From Rhynchonema sp. JSB1_4 (Eukaryota; Nematoda; Chromadorea; Monhysterida; Xyalidae): DNA of 64,000 bases. The notes under the pieces are model-generated. The model saw only the letters and a program-made list of their open reading frames with translations. It was not told the DNA's origin and made no database searches. The number at the start of each line of letters is the position of its first letter. Within the stretch, counting starts at the first letter, position 1. The stretch spans positions 1 to 64,000 of the forward strand of contig JASAMV010001438.1 in the NCBI GenBank assembly GCA_030248065.1, written 5' to 3'. Below, one piece after another: positions 32,943 to 43,314 of the stretch. The position numbers were made by a program, and so were the translations under genes.

Positions 32943-33294
32943 TTCAATTGGTTTGTTTGCGAGAGCAAACATTTTTCAACTTGTAATGAATAATAATGAT
33001 AAAATATAATGATAAATAAATCTTGGAAGTACCGTGCCAATGATTGATGTAAAAACATATGAAACAGTTATTTGGGTATTCGAGAGTAAACGTTGAATTT
33101 CAGTGACTAGAACTGCCACATGCTGTGCCGCGGACAGGGTTGGGCAAAAAAACCTTTTTTTCAAAAATTCGTTTAAAAAAACGCCCAGATAACCGAAATA
33201 TGCCCAAAAAAGTTGGAAAAAGGTCATGTTGGGAAGAAAACGTGATTAAATGACGTAATTCTATGTGTTCTGAGGCAAAATAAAACGATTTCAA

Positions 33295-34627
33295 CCAGGG
33301 TTGGGAAAAAATTTTTAAACAAGTTTTTTTAACAAAAATTAAAAAAATTGTTTTTAAAAAGTCTCAGATTCGGGGAAATCTTACCAAATTTGCCTAAAAA
33401 CGTGCAAAATCGCGAAAAAATGCAACCTTTAATTGACAAGTCACTTTTGTGACTTGGTTTGCATCATTTATGAAAGGTGTTTACGCCATTTCGATGCGAT
33501 CCAACAGTCTGTGCTTGTTATGGACCTATGATTGCTGCTCTGTGGTATCAGACGCAACAGTTTGTGGTCGAATAAGCAAGATTCACTCATAAACCATACA
33601 GAATTGAGAATATAAGCTGCAGAAATACTTGTCGGGTCTGTGATCTGCTGCCGTCCTAGGGAGCTCGTCGACGGGGCAGATGCACTTGAGCACGCCACCT
33701 TCTGTCACTCGCCAGACAGTCAGCAACGCGCCCGGACCGACAGGAGTCACGCCGAAGTGACCGTCTCAGCGCGCAAGTCAGCCCTGGACCAAAATCCACA
33801 CGCCTCGCGATGGCAACTCGGACGGCGCGGCTTGATCCTGGTGACAATCCAGTCACCCGCTTTCCTGCAATAAAATGAAGCAAGCAAACGGTTTCAGGCA
33901 AGCAAGCACAAAAACCGACAAGACAAGCCCGAATTGCACGAAAAGCACCCCGAAGTCGACTTCAACAGCACGTTTTACGCTATATAACGAATAAACGGAA
34001 ATAAAGGAATGAAAGATAGATTTAACGGCAAATAATATCAATATTCAATAAAATATCTCGCGACTCCAAACGGGCAGAAAACACAACTGAATAACATCTG
34101 ATTTACGAGAAAGGGAGAATTTACGAATTAGAAGAGAAAAAGGAAACGGCGATAAAGTCCATCGCTGAGCCATCCATTTGAATTTCCATGCTCAGCCACA
34201 GTCAACACACTCGTAGACGACTCTCACAGTCAGTTTTGACGACGATATGAAGACGGCATATGTCCAATGTCACAGGTCGCTGAATCAGTCGTATATGACC
34301 GACCCGATGGGGTATGACATCAAAGTACCATGTAAGTACATGCATACCGTGTCTCATGTATCACGGCAAGGTATAATAACATCATTTGGGGCATCTTAGA
34401 TACCAAATACATGTCCCAAAAATGATTTTGTGAAGAAAATTTTTCGACCCTAGAGAAAAAATGACAAAAATTAACCCCAAAAAAGGCCATTTTTGGACGT
34501 TTTAGAACACTTTGTTCCCCCGAAAAATTTTAAAAAATTTTTTTCAAAAACGTTTTTTAAAGAAAAATTGGACAAAACAACCAGGGTTGGGCAAAAAAAA
34601 TAAAAAAATTTTTTTCCCCAACCCTGG
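33295..34627. mobile_element. Probable 1.33-kb TIR element, CCAGGGTTGGG ends
   Basis: CCAGGGTTGGG at 33295 and its complement CCCAACCCTGG ending at 34627, flanked by direct TTTCAA (33289-33294 and 34628-34633). A further CAGGGTTGGG at 33135 and a 47-bp palindrome at 34581-34627 suggest nested or multiple insertions. A GC-richer block at 33645-33870 has short open frames but nothing recognisable. Confidence 0.6.
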
Positions 34628-34970
34628 TTTCAACCCTTTTCTAGCGACTTGTTATCTCAGACCCGAATCATGGGACCAACTTTGGGACATCATTGAAAGT
34701 CAAACTCCGTATATCGACGTATCTCGACAAAGTAAAAAATGGTCAGAACATTTTTTGGAAAAAATGGGACAAAAAATTGATTTTCCCTTAAAACACGGTA
34801 TTTTCTCTGAAAAATCAGGGAAAAGCAAGGAAATTCAGGATTTAAAAAAACGAAAAACGACCCAAGCGTTTTTATTTAAAAAAGCTTCGCTTTTTATTAA
34901 GAAAAAACGCCGTCGTTTTCTTTTCCCAACGCTGGTGATACAGTGCAAGAACATCACTAAAACATTGATT

Positions 34971-37900
34971 TCAATAGATTCGTTCGTACACAATCACCCC
35001 CATCGCTGCCACCGTGTTTTGTGCGTCGACTTTCGTCTGAGCCAAACGACAACGACCGTCAGCTTGACTGAACGGGATGAACGAATAGTATTTGAGCAAT
35101 AAACAAAACAAAATCAAAATAATTGATCGAAAAACCGACCGATGATCAAACACGAGACATTCGTATCGCATGAGACATTCAAAGGCGCATTCTCGTGGAT
35201 CGTTCAGTCCGGTGATTTCGTGGAAGGCAGTCACGGTCAGTTGCGCATCGACTTTCACAGCCTCGTAACGTTGTCCGGGGGCGGCTGAAATGCCAGGTAG
35301 GCTGCGATCTGCTGAAAGATATCATCATACCTAGTGTACACGCGTTTTTGTGCTCCCTAACTTTTCTCGCAAATGTGCCAATATGTAGCCTGTGTGTCCT
35401 CAGACCATAGAGTGTTTCGTGGTGTCACGTTCGTGTTTGGATCGGTCTTCAGTCCACCCTTTGTTGCCGTTCCCAACAGTTGTGGTGTAAAGTTAACGGT
35501 GCTGAGATTGCGCGACGCAACTGCAACGTGGCATGGATGTCCGGGAATTGAGCTTTTTTTGCTTAGGGCGGCCAGGGCCGGGGTCGGGGCCATGAAAAAT
35601 AATCTATGTCCGAGACCCCGGCCCTGGCCTACATGGGCGCGCCCTTAAACGGTTTGCGAAAAGCGAAGTACATAATACATCAAACAAGTGTTAGTTACAT
35701 CAAAACTGACGTGTTTCGCGTAGGTTCCCGTAATCGTCAATAAAATGCAGATCGTCGTAAGTCATGCTCGGACCAGCGACAGTGCTCTTGTAACCCATTA
35801 GAAACTGGCAGAACTGAGTGAGACACTGCAAGCAAATGTAAAACTCTTACATACGTATGTGCGTTGGAAAAAGAAAGGAAGCATTCAGAAAACGTTACCC
35901 ACATGGTTGGTGCCAAGGAAGTCCGCATCATACATCGCGTCCAAGATGTCGTCGGCCACAAATCGTGCCAGATGACCGCCTTTCGACATGCAGCCCTGAA
36001 TGGATCAACAGTTTTTGGCCAATCGGCCGATCAACAGGCTGCACGCTTGGCACAATGAGCGACATTAAATTTGGTGATCTGATACGACCGGTCTTGCTTG
36101 GTCACGTGACTATTTGGGTAAAGCATATCAAGAAAATTAGTGAAGCCACTAATTTTGAAACACGCTTTGAGCCTAAATGCAGCTGTACGCATTCTCTGGT
36201 GCCAACCTACAAAAATTTGGCAATGCAACCTTTATTGTGGAAGGTTGTCTCGTTCAAAACGTCGTAGAGCAAGCTGCTTTTTTCAAATTTTCGATCAAAA
36301 ACCTGTTGTGCGAAATCCCACGTTCCGACAAAACCGGCTTCATTGCGCAGAAAGAAACAGCTGCTTCCGATCATCTTCGAGTTGACGTTGAAATCAAATA
36401 TTGGCACAAAACCGTCCATCGCAGCGCATTCGGCCTCCAGCGGCGCCAAAATTTCTGCAAGCAAACACATCTGGAAACTGGAAAAGGGCGCGAGGGATAA
36501 AAATTACACCCACAAGTGTAATTCTCATACTACAATGGCGAGTGTAGAATGTAACACTCATTTTGAAAGGCGTGAGACGACGTGGAGTTATACTCAGGTA
36601 CAAAGCCTTTTGAAGACAAACTGTCTTCATGTCTACAATGCAGACATGAAGACAAAAAGGTACAATGAGCAAGAAGATATCCATGATACTTCATGGTTAG
36701 CGTTTACGCGAACGCGTAAGTATCCAAGTTGTCGTTTGGAATACGACACGTGAAGGACACGTGAAGTCAAGGGACATAAGTACACCGGTACTGTGATTGG
36801 TCGGTTTTGAATTCAGTCCGGAAAGCACTATGCGTGCAGGCGAGTCAACCTGCGTAAATGAGCAGTTCGGTTGATGTTCCCTTGCGTGACTGTGTTGTGT
36901 GAACGTTCGTTATTACGTGGTTAGCGATCGTTCGAGTGAGGGATTAAATCTCTCCTTTTTGCGTGTGTCGTATGGTAAATTTGCATACTTTGCGTACAGT
37001 AACTTTTCTTGTTTTTATAATCCATACCTTATGTGTGTGATGTATCCTTAGACACTACGTCCCAAAACCTATATAAGCAATCATCACTTTTGTTAGTTAG
37101 ACTCAAATCTTCCGCCATAACCACAGTGACCTACTATTGGAAAAGGTTGTTCGTCTCCAGGCCAATAAACCCTCGACGCTTGAAGATTTTCGCTCGTTGG
37201 TTGAGGTTTGTGAGTTCGTCCTATTGCATGTCATATATATTTATGTACCTAACCTAACCTGACTGGGATTTCCAGCTTTTGCAGATTTTCTAGATCAGGT
37301 ACCGGAGACGCTTGAATATTTTCGCTCTTCGGTCCGAGGAAGCTTGAAGAAGTTCGCACCTCGGTACTAATCCGTCGACAAGCTTGAATATTTTCGCGCG
37401 TCGACTTGTCGGTGTGGCTTGATGAAGATCGCAGCACCGATGCATCATTCAAGCGGCGAGTCCATTCGTCGCGAACCAATGCCGGACGTCAATTCCCGGA
37501 AGAACATTCAGGTGCCGGACGTCAATTCCCGGTCGAACAAAGCAATGCCGGATGTCAATTCCCGGACGACGAAAGCCGCCGATGACCGCAGCAGTCCGCC
37601 GAGGCTGAGAGAACAGACAGGCGGATGGATAGGTCAGTCGGGCGAGGCAGTGCAGCATCTACCCATCGGTCACGGAGAGACCGAATGGATGATGTGGAGT
37701 GAGGAGGATGATGTTTCGTTTATTGAGAGTAATACTTTTGGGTGTTTGGAACGAACCGACGGTCAGTTGGAGGACCAGGAGTCGGATGTGAAAGTCGGCC
37801 AGTGGACCGGCCGCAGCGAGAAAGTCGGTCAGCTCGAAGGCCGCAGTGTGAAAGTCGGTCAGAGTGAAGACCGCGGCAGTACGAAAGTCGGTCAGTCAGG

Positions 37901-40900
37901 AGACCGCAGTTGTGGTCAATTGGACCAGTTATACGAAAAGGTGTACCGACCGGACACGAAAGCTGGACAGGCGCAGGCAGCGCAGGAGTTCCATGCTGGG
38001 TACCGGCGGGCGTCGTTATTGACCGCTAGCCAGGCGCAAAGGGCGCAAGAGAAGTACGAGGTATGGCTGAGCGAGGTGCGTGCGCGCAGGGCGCAGGAGA
38101 TCCTTGCGGAGGAAGCGCAGGAGATCCGCGTGGAGAAAGGACAAGAAGTCCGTGTGGAGGAAGTACAGGAGTGTTTGGAAGAAGAAAGGGCGCAGAGAGC
38201 GCATGAGATTCGCGTGACGAAAGGGCAGGAAGGAGAAGGGCAGGAAGTCGGACGAGCGCAGCTGGCGCGACAGGCTCGCTACGTGAGTTCGGAAACGAGA
38301 ACCGGACGTACGCATGTTCGTGAGAGATACCAGTCCGAGTCAGAGTCGATCAGAGAGAACATGACGAACATGTATTACTTGGAAGAGTTATATGAGTACC
38401 AGATACGTCAGGTATCGTGGCAAGAGGATTGGTTGAATGAGCCCAAGTTCGCTGAACCTTGGCAGCTGCATGAAGAAGTGGTTGACATCGTGTTCACCAC
38501 ACATCGATACATTGACCATCTGTTGAAATGGTTGTTTGCAGAGGAGCTACCCCATGATCGACTACTTGCTGCCAGAATTTCGGAGTATTTGAATGTGAAT
38601 TCGTTGTCCTATGAACCTTGGTGCGAGTTTGGAGACCGGTACTCTACCGAGGCTCGCGGATTGTTTGAGATCGAGAACGCACGGGATCCGAGATCCGCCA
38701 AGGCGCGTCAATTACTTGACAAGTGGGGCGAGATACTCGATACCCGAGTGCCGATACGAGTGCTACCAAATGGAGACCGCCACAGTCCGGGCATGCCACT
38801 GCAAGAGGGTTCCGAACCCGTGACTTGTGGATTATACAATGATATGTGTCGGAATGAGGACCCGATGTTGTCCATGCCGAATGTGCTTGAGAATGCGCTC
38901 AGAGAACGCACACGGTATTTCGACCTACCCGAACTGGACTACCCAGGACAGTCGCACACCGTCAGTGTGTCGATGCGTATAGTGCCAGTCGGAAAGACGC
39001 AATCCCTGTGGCATGATGCCTCAGTTGAAGAATGTACGAGCAGCCAACAGGATGAAGCAGGCTGTGGCACGCCTGAAAGTGCTACTGGAGGTCCCAACCA
39101 AACTGAGCAGAAACGTGAGTACGACGTACTGTACGAACCGATCGTGAAGTGTATGTACTTCGAACCGGAGGGAGAGTTGAGGATGGCTGACTACAATCTC
39201 CGATTGGGTCATTTCGAAGGGGATGTGAAACGCCCGTCGATAATGTCTATTCCGGTGGAACTCGTTCTGTCGTCTAGACCCGACGGAAGGATAGTAACAG
39301 CTGTTACGCGTGGTGGTTCTTTGAACACCGAACAGCACGGAACCCGCACCACTAATGCACCAAGGTTTGGAGACAAGGAAGGTACAAGGCTTTGAAGACA
39401 AAACGTGGTACAACCAAGAAATGAAAGAAAGAGAATAAGAAAACGGAATTTACCTAAAATTGTTGGATGACGAAAAACTGTCAATTTAATGAATTGTTGA
39501 GTAGCGTGTGGAATTAAACTGATCAAATATGTCATTATGAACTTTCACTATTGTTCGGAAACACCAAGGAATTTTGTCAGTGGTTGGACCCCAGCCAGAA
39601 ACAATGTTGCCCATCGGCTGCTGTCAGTGGGGAGCATTCTGCTCCAAAAATATCCTGATAGAGTTGATGTGCTACATTAGTTTTTGCTTCAAAAAATGTG
39701 CAGCTAAGTATTATTCAGTCCGAAATCGAAAAACTTCTTCAAAACAATGCCACGCGAACGCGACACAAAAAGTGAGGTTGGTCTTCTATTTTTTTCGGGG
39801 CAGGAGCGTTTTATGGGTTGTAGGAGCATTTATATCTTGTTACTTCTTTTAGGTTGCGATGTTTACGATTTAGTATCAACATTTTCTATTTTTTCTGACT
39901 CAAATCACACCCGTAAAGTCTTCTTTAGGCTCCAAAAATGGGGGTCACGGTAGTACTTGGGGGGGGGTCCCCCCAAATTCATCTTATCTATCGTCAACAC
40001 TTTTTGAATTCATCTATCTATCGTCAACACTTATGGGCAAATCTATCTATCGTCAACAAATTCTGGGAACAATCTATCTATCGTCAACAACAATCGACCC
40101 CAAAACGGACATTTTTGACCCAAAATGGCTCAGAGCACCCCGGCCCGGAGGTCGGTCCGGGCCGGGCCGGAGATTTGGGGGCTCGGGCCGGGTCGGGCCG
40201 GCCAAACCCCGCCCGATTGCGACCTGTGATATTTATACATTATTACCTACTTAATGCACTGTACTATACCTTGATTTTTGGCGACCCCCCCCCCCCAACC
40301 ATCTATCTATCGTCAACAAGTCTGGGTCGACCCCCCAGATTTCGGACTTGGGTCATCTATCTATCGTCAGTCAACACATTTCGGGTCCCAATCTATCTAT
40401 CGTCAACACCCTGACCAAGTACTACACTGGGGGAGTACCCATTTTTCTTCCCTAGGATAATCGTTGGCTTAGGGCTGGTCCGAGGTGTGGCTGGTGTCGT
40501 GCATCAACGTTTTTGAAGTTTCTGAAGTGTGCTGTGAGTCCACTGGGCAAGTACTGAATCGCTAAGTTGCGTGTAACGTGAGATATTTGCCGTTATGTTG
40601 TTTGTCTACAAGCCAAAAGTTCAGCTCGTTGAACTCTTGCTTTGGGGACAAATTGTCTTCAAAGCAGTGTGTTCAAAGGATGTCCTCAAAGTGAGTTATA
40701 CTTGGTTATGGACAAAGTATAACTCGCTCGTGAGGACAATTCGTCTTTATTGTCTATATTGCTGTCTCCAAAGCCCTTTGTACCCGAGTATAACTCCACC
40801 TTTATGTAACTAGTGTTACTTTCTGACACTCGAGTGTAGGAATCTACACTCGGTTCGCGAGAGAGTAGCGGTTCGAAATGCTGCGTGTTTGTCCTTCGCC

Positions 40901-41635
40901 TAGCGTCAGGCAGGATCGCGTTCCATCAGAGGGGCGCGAGCGAACCCGGTTATTTTTTATGTGAGAATATTCGGAAGCTTTAACTTCAAGACTTAACCAG
41001 CGCAACAATCTTGTTGGCAGGGTACATACATATGTGCATGTATAAATGTTGGATAGGATGCTGATGGTAGGCGGCCACTTTTCAACTTTTCTCCTTAGGG
41101 CGCCCTTAGTCATAGTGGAAAATAGAAATGGAAATGAAAAAAAAATAATCTATGTCTAAGTTTTCCATTTCCATTTTCCAATATGACTAAGGGCATACTG
41201 GAAAATGAAAAATGGAAATGAAACAAAACATTTTCTGTGTGAAATCGGACCAATCAGCGGCCTAGAATTGAGTGGAACAAAAATGTTTTTGTCACATCTC
41301 AAAACATGACTGCTGTAGATTTCATTTCCATTTTCCATTTTCCAGTATGCCCTTAGTCATACTGGAAAATGGAAATGGAAAACTCGGACATACTGTAGGT
41401 TATCTTTTCATTTCCATTTCCATTTTCCACTATGACTAAGGGCGCCCTAACGTTGACTCTTGAATAAATCGTAGAATATGCCCATACGGGGTCCGACCAA
41501 ATCCAACATTGATGCCAATAAACTTCATCAATCCAGTTTTGAAGTTTGCGTCTCACCTTTTACTGATGTGGGCAGTTGTGCCGTTGTAACGGCACTAATA
41601 GCAGCCAAAATCGCTGACTTTAGTAAAAGCAACAT
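34971..41635 (-). CDS. Secreted CTLD-PAN protein, tandem copy 1
   Basis: Predicted secreted protein of 279 aa. Exons on the - strand: 41635-41557, 36454-36303, 35995-35903, 35825-35711, 35520-35362, 35284-35140, 35067-34971; all phases agree with copy 2. Exon 1 is a signal peptide (MLLLLKSAILAAISAVTTA). Exons 2 to 5 form a C-type lectin-like domain: MIGSSCFFLRNEAGF, T-W-D-F-A-Q-Q, GCMSKGGHLARFVADDI, YWHICEK at its end. There is no EPN/QPD or WND sequence, so calcium-dependent sugar binding is not predicted. Exons 6 and 7 form a PAN/apple module: APGQRYEAVKVDAQLTV, RECAFECLMRYECLVFDH, GRCRLAQTK. Intron 1 is 5.1 kb because a large transposon-like element and a hairpin array have inserted. Domain calls are firm at the motif level; role (adhesion, defence or matrix) is unknown. 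Confidence 0.82.
35576..35644. mobile_element. 69-bp hairpin MITE with TTA duplication
   Basis: GC-rich stem starting GGGCGGCCAGGGCCGGGG, loop GAAAAATAATCTATGTCC, closing stem ending in GCGCGCCC, flanked by TTA on both sides (PIF/Harbinger-like target). It lies in intron 4 of CTLD-PAN copy 1. The loop resembles those of the hairpin elements at 41.1 and 61.7 kb. Confidence 0.8.
37175..37439 (+). repeat. Five diverged direct repeats before the ORF
   Basis: Copies of GCTTGAATATTTTCGC-like sequence begin at about 37175, 37307, 37341, 37381 and 37417, the last four spaced 34-40 bp. The last one overlaps the ORF start. Confidence 0.7.
37419..39395 (+). CDS. Unknown 658-aa protein inside the transposon-like element
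   Basis: A single uninterrupted 658-codon frame, by far the longest in the window and on the strand opposite the host gene. No family recognised. The N-terminus has three PDVNSR repeats; residues about 125-165 have four or five copies of a KVGQ-x-RS-like repeat; residues about 190-290 are Glu/Arg/Gln-rich with AQE-IRVE-KGQE repeats and likely coiled coil; the C-terminal half from about 310 is more globular (YYLEELYEYQIRQVSWQEDW, EEVVDIVFTTHRYIDHLLKW). There is no DDE, RT or zinc-finger signature I can point to. The start could be either of the first two Met codons or a later one. The intact length suggests recent selection or recent insertion. Confidence 0.75.
   Translation: MMKIAAPMHHSSGESIRREPMPDVNSRKNIQVPDVNSRSNKAMPDVNSRTTKAADDRSSPPRLREQTGGWIGQSGEAVQHLPIGHGETEWMMWSEEDDVSFIESNTFGCLERTDGQLEDQESDVKVGQWTGRSEKVGQLEGRSVKVGQSEDRGSTKVGQSGDRSCGQLDQLYEKVYRPDTKAGQAQAAQEFHAGYRRASLLTASQAQRAQEKYEVWLSEVRARRAQEILAEEAQEIRVEKGQEVRVEEVQECLEEERAQRAHEIRVTKGQEGEGQEVGRAQLARQARYVSSETRTGRTHVRERYQSESESIRENMTNMYYLEELYEYQIRQVSWQEDWLNEPKFAEPWQLHEEVVDIVFTTHRYIDHLLKWLFAEELPHDRLLAARISEYLNVNSLSYEPWCEFGDRYSTEARGLFEIENARDPRSAKARQLLDKWGEILDTRVPIRVLPNGDRHSPGMPLQEGSEPVTCGLYNDMCRNEDPMLSMPNVLENALRERTRYFDLPELDYPGQSHTVSVSMRIVPVGKTQSLWHDASVEECTSSQQDEAGCGTPESATGGPNQTEQKREYDVLYEPIVKCMYFEPEGELRMADYNLRLGHFEGDVKRPSIMSIPVELVLSSRPDGRIVTAVTRGGSLNTEQHGTRTTNAPRFGDKEGTRL
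39934..40446. repeat. Nested element with seven copies of ATCTATCTATCGTCAACA
   Basis: Ends are related in inverted orientation (AAAAATGGG and GTAGTACTTGG at the left, complement at the right). Inside, the 18-mer occurs at about 39982, 40012, 40041, 40072, 40301, 40355 (interrupted) and 40391, all in the same orientation, three or four on each side of a GC-rich core. It lies within the 4.4-kb element. Confidence 0.75.
41098..41447. mobile_element. Nested hairpin elements with GGAAATGGAAA stems
   Basis: Outer ends GGGCGCCCTTAGTCATAGTGG and complement (TA flanks). The first 98 bp are themselves a hairpin with loop AATAATCTATGTC; the middle 41200-41350 is another palindrome (GGGCATACTGGAAAATG). 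The sequence consists mostly of GGAAAATGGAAATG words and their complement. It lies in intron 1 of CTLD-PAN copy 1. Confidence 0.8.
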
Positions 41636-43314
41636 TGTGGTTTTATGTAGGTGCGGGGAAGGGAGAAGTTCTAGTTGGACATATACAAAAAATTCTGACC
41701 TGAAGCTCAAGATAGAGCTGAAAAACCACCGAACGCGCTTTATTGACGTTGGCTGTTGCCAACGGATATGTCGGCGTACACAAACATTGAAGAAAAACAT
41801 TCATCCATCGATTTCAACAATTATGACGAAGCATAAATCACTTTCTTACTGTGCTTTTATGTATGTATATATGTGTGTGCGGCTGAACAACGGCTGTGGC
41901 CACGCTGTGCTGAAACAAACTGTTTTTTTGCCCGTGACATGAGCATGAATCGTGTACTGTATCAAAGAAAAAACTAAGATTTGTGGTCCTACACAGCTTT
42001 GACCACAATAAACGCTTTGTTCCCTAGTCCGTAAAATATATAACTGCGAAAAGAGAGATGTATAGTCCGTCCATCCGCTCATATCACTTTGTGATGCTGC
42101 TGGCCGGCGTGTTCCATTATTCCTCCACGTTCTAATGAAAGAGAAATTGAGTTTCCGAAGACAATTATTTTTGGTCCTAAACTGTGATTTTTATGAAATC
42201 CACGTGTCTTATCCATTTTAATTTAATTTTAAAGGCCTAACTATACTTCGTTCTCTCAGAGAACAAGGAACAAATTCTCACGCGCTGATTGGCTGTTGAA
42301 CATACGTCGGCCAATCAGCGCGCGAGAATTTGTTCTTGTTCTCTGAGAGAACGAAGTATAGTTAGGCCTTAAATTTGATCGAATTCAATCCTTTTCGACA
42401 CATCCTATCATTTTTTAGTTTTTTTGCAAAATCGGTCCCACTCAATTTCTCTTTCAGTAGAACCTGGAGGAATGGAACAAACCAGCCAGGAGCAACAGAA
42501 AGTGTCATGAGCTGATGGGCTGACTTAGGTGCCATGTCACGTGCACGTTGCTTATAATGACATGCCGAACACAATTACTTTTTCAAACAACGAATAAAAG
42601 AGCCGCAAGGGATATGGATGGGGATAGAACGGGCGCAGCAAAGACCGCGGTGATATACATATGCACTGTATATCAAGTTCACAGAATGAATTAACAACAC
42701 AGTATGCAAAAAGATAACCGAAAAATTATAGCAGAATTATTTGCAGCAATTCACGAACAAGTGGCTATGGAATTCAAAACACAAAGTCAACCTCAAAGCT
42801 GAAGTTCAAAGTCAGATGTTTCAGCTTCACGCTACACAGGACGCGGTTAACGAAAGGTCATCTTTGACGCGTTATATGACCACAAAATACCGGTTTTCTT
42901 AAACAACTCACAGTTGAATCCCTTTCTCGTATTTGTAGGATGTAACGCGAACGTTTTAGAAGAGAATTTCTGAATTTTACGACGTTCTGAATGGAGGTAA
43001 AGAACTCAACAGTACCAACGACAGTGCAAAACAATTGAAAGCAGTTGATAATCGATGTTATTTCACTACTACTGGTCCGAAATTAGTTAGAAATAATCAA
43101 AACGCCTGAGTGTACATATGTATACATACTTAAAGCAATATCACTGCGAGAAAGGCACCCAACAGCCATGCACAACAACACGTGAAAGATTACCCGTCGT
43201 TTTGAAAACCGCGTCTTTCACTGGCCAGAAACATCTGACTTTTAACCTTTGACAAGGTTTGATGATGAACTTGACTTTGTGTTTTGTGAATTATGCCACC
43301 CAATGATCGCAGGT
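41636..43314. other. Between the two CTLD-PAN genes, no gene seen
   Basis: Should contain the promoter of copy 1 and the 3' end of copy 2. Apart from the MITE at 42233-42369 there is nothing recognisable. Confidence 0.5.
42233..42369. mobile_element. 137-bp palindromic MITE, TAA duplication
   Basis: AGGCCTAACTATACTTCG at both ends in inverted orientation, flanked by TAA, consistent with PIF/Harbinger-type insertion. Nearly the whole element pairs with itself. Confidence 0.88.

Larger units (their letters stand above)
36490..40865. mobile_element. About 4.4-kb transposon-like element carrying a 658-codon ORF
   Basis: Right end CGAGAGAG followed by TA at 40866 matches the terminal CTCTCTCG of the element at 58883-60462. 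Both subterminal regions share GTGGAGTTATACTC-GGTACAAAG in inverted orientation (left about 36.57 kb, right about 40.80 kb), and both hold AGTTATACT and GACAA-TTGTC motifs in both orientations. The left terminus is unclear, somewhere at 36.48-36.52 kb. It lies within intron 1 of CTLD-PAN copy 1. Confidence 0.6.

Noticed and set aside
37248..37260. CCTAACCTAACCT, like an arthropod TTAGG telomere repeat
   Set aside because: Only about two and a half units, far from any array; chance is enough.
39982..40409. CRISPR-like spaced repeats
   Set aside because: Eukaryotic context, irregular spacing, no associated genes; it is a motif array in a transposon-like element.
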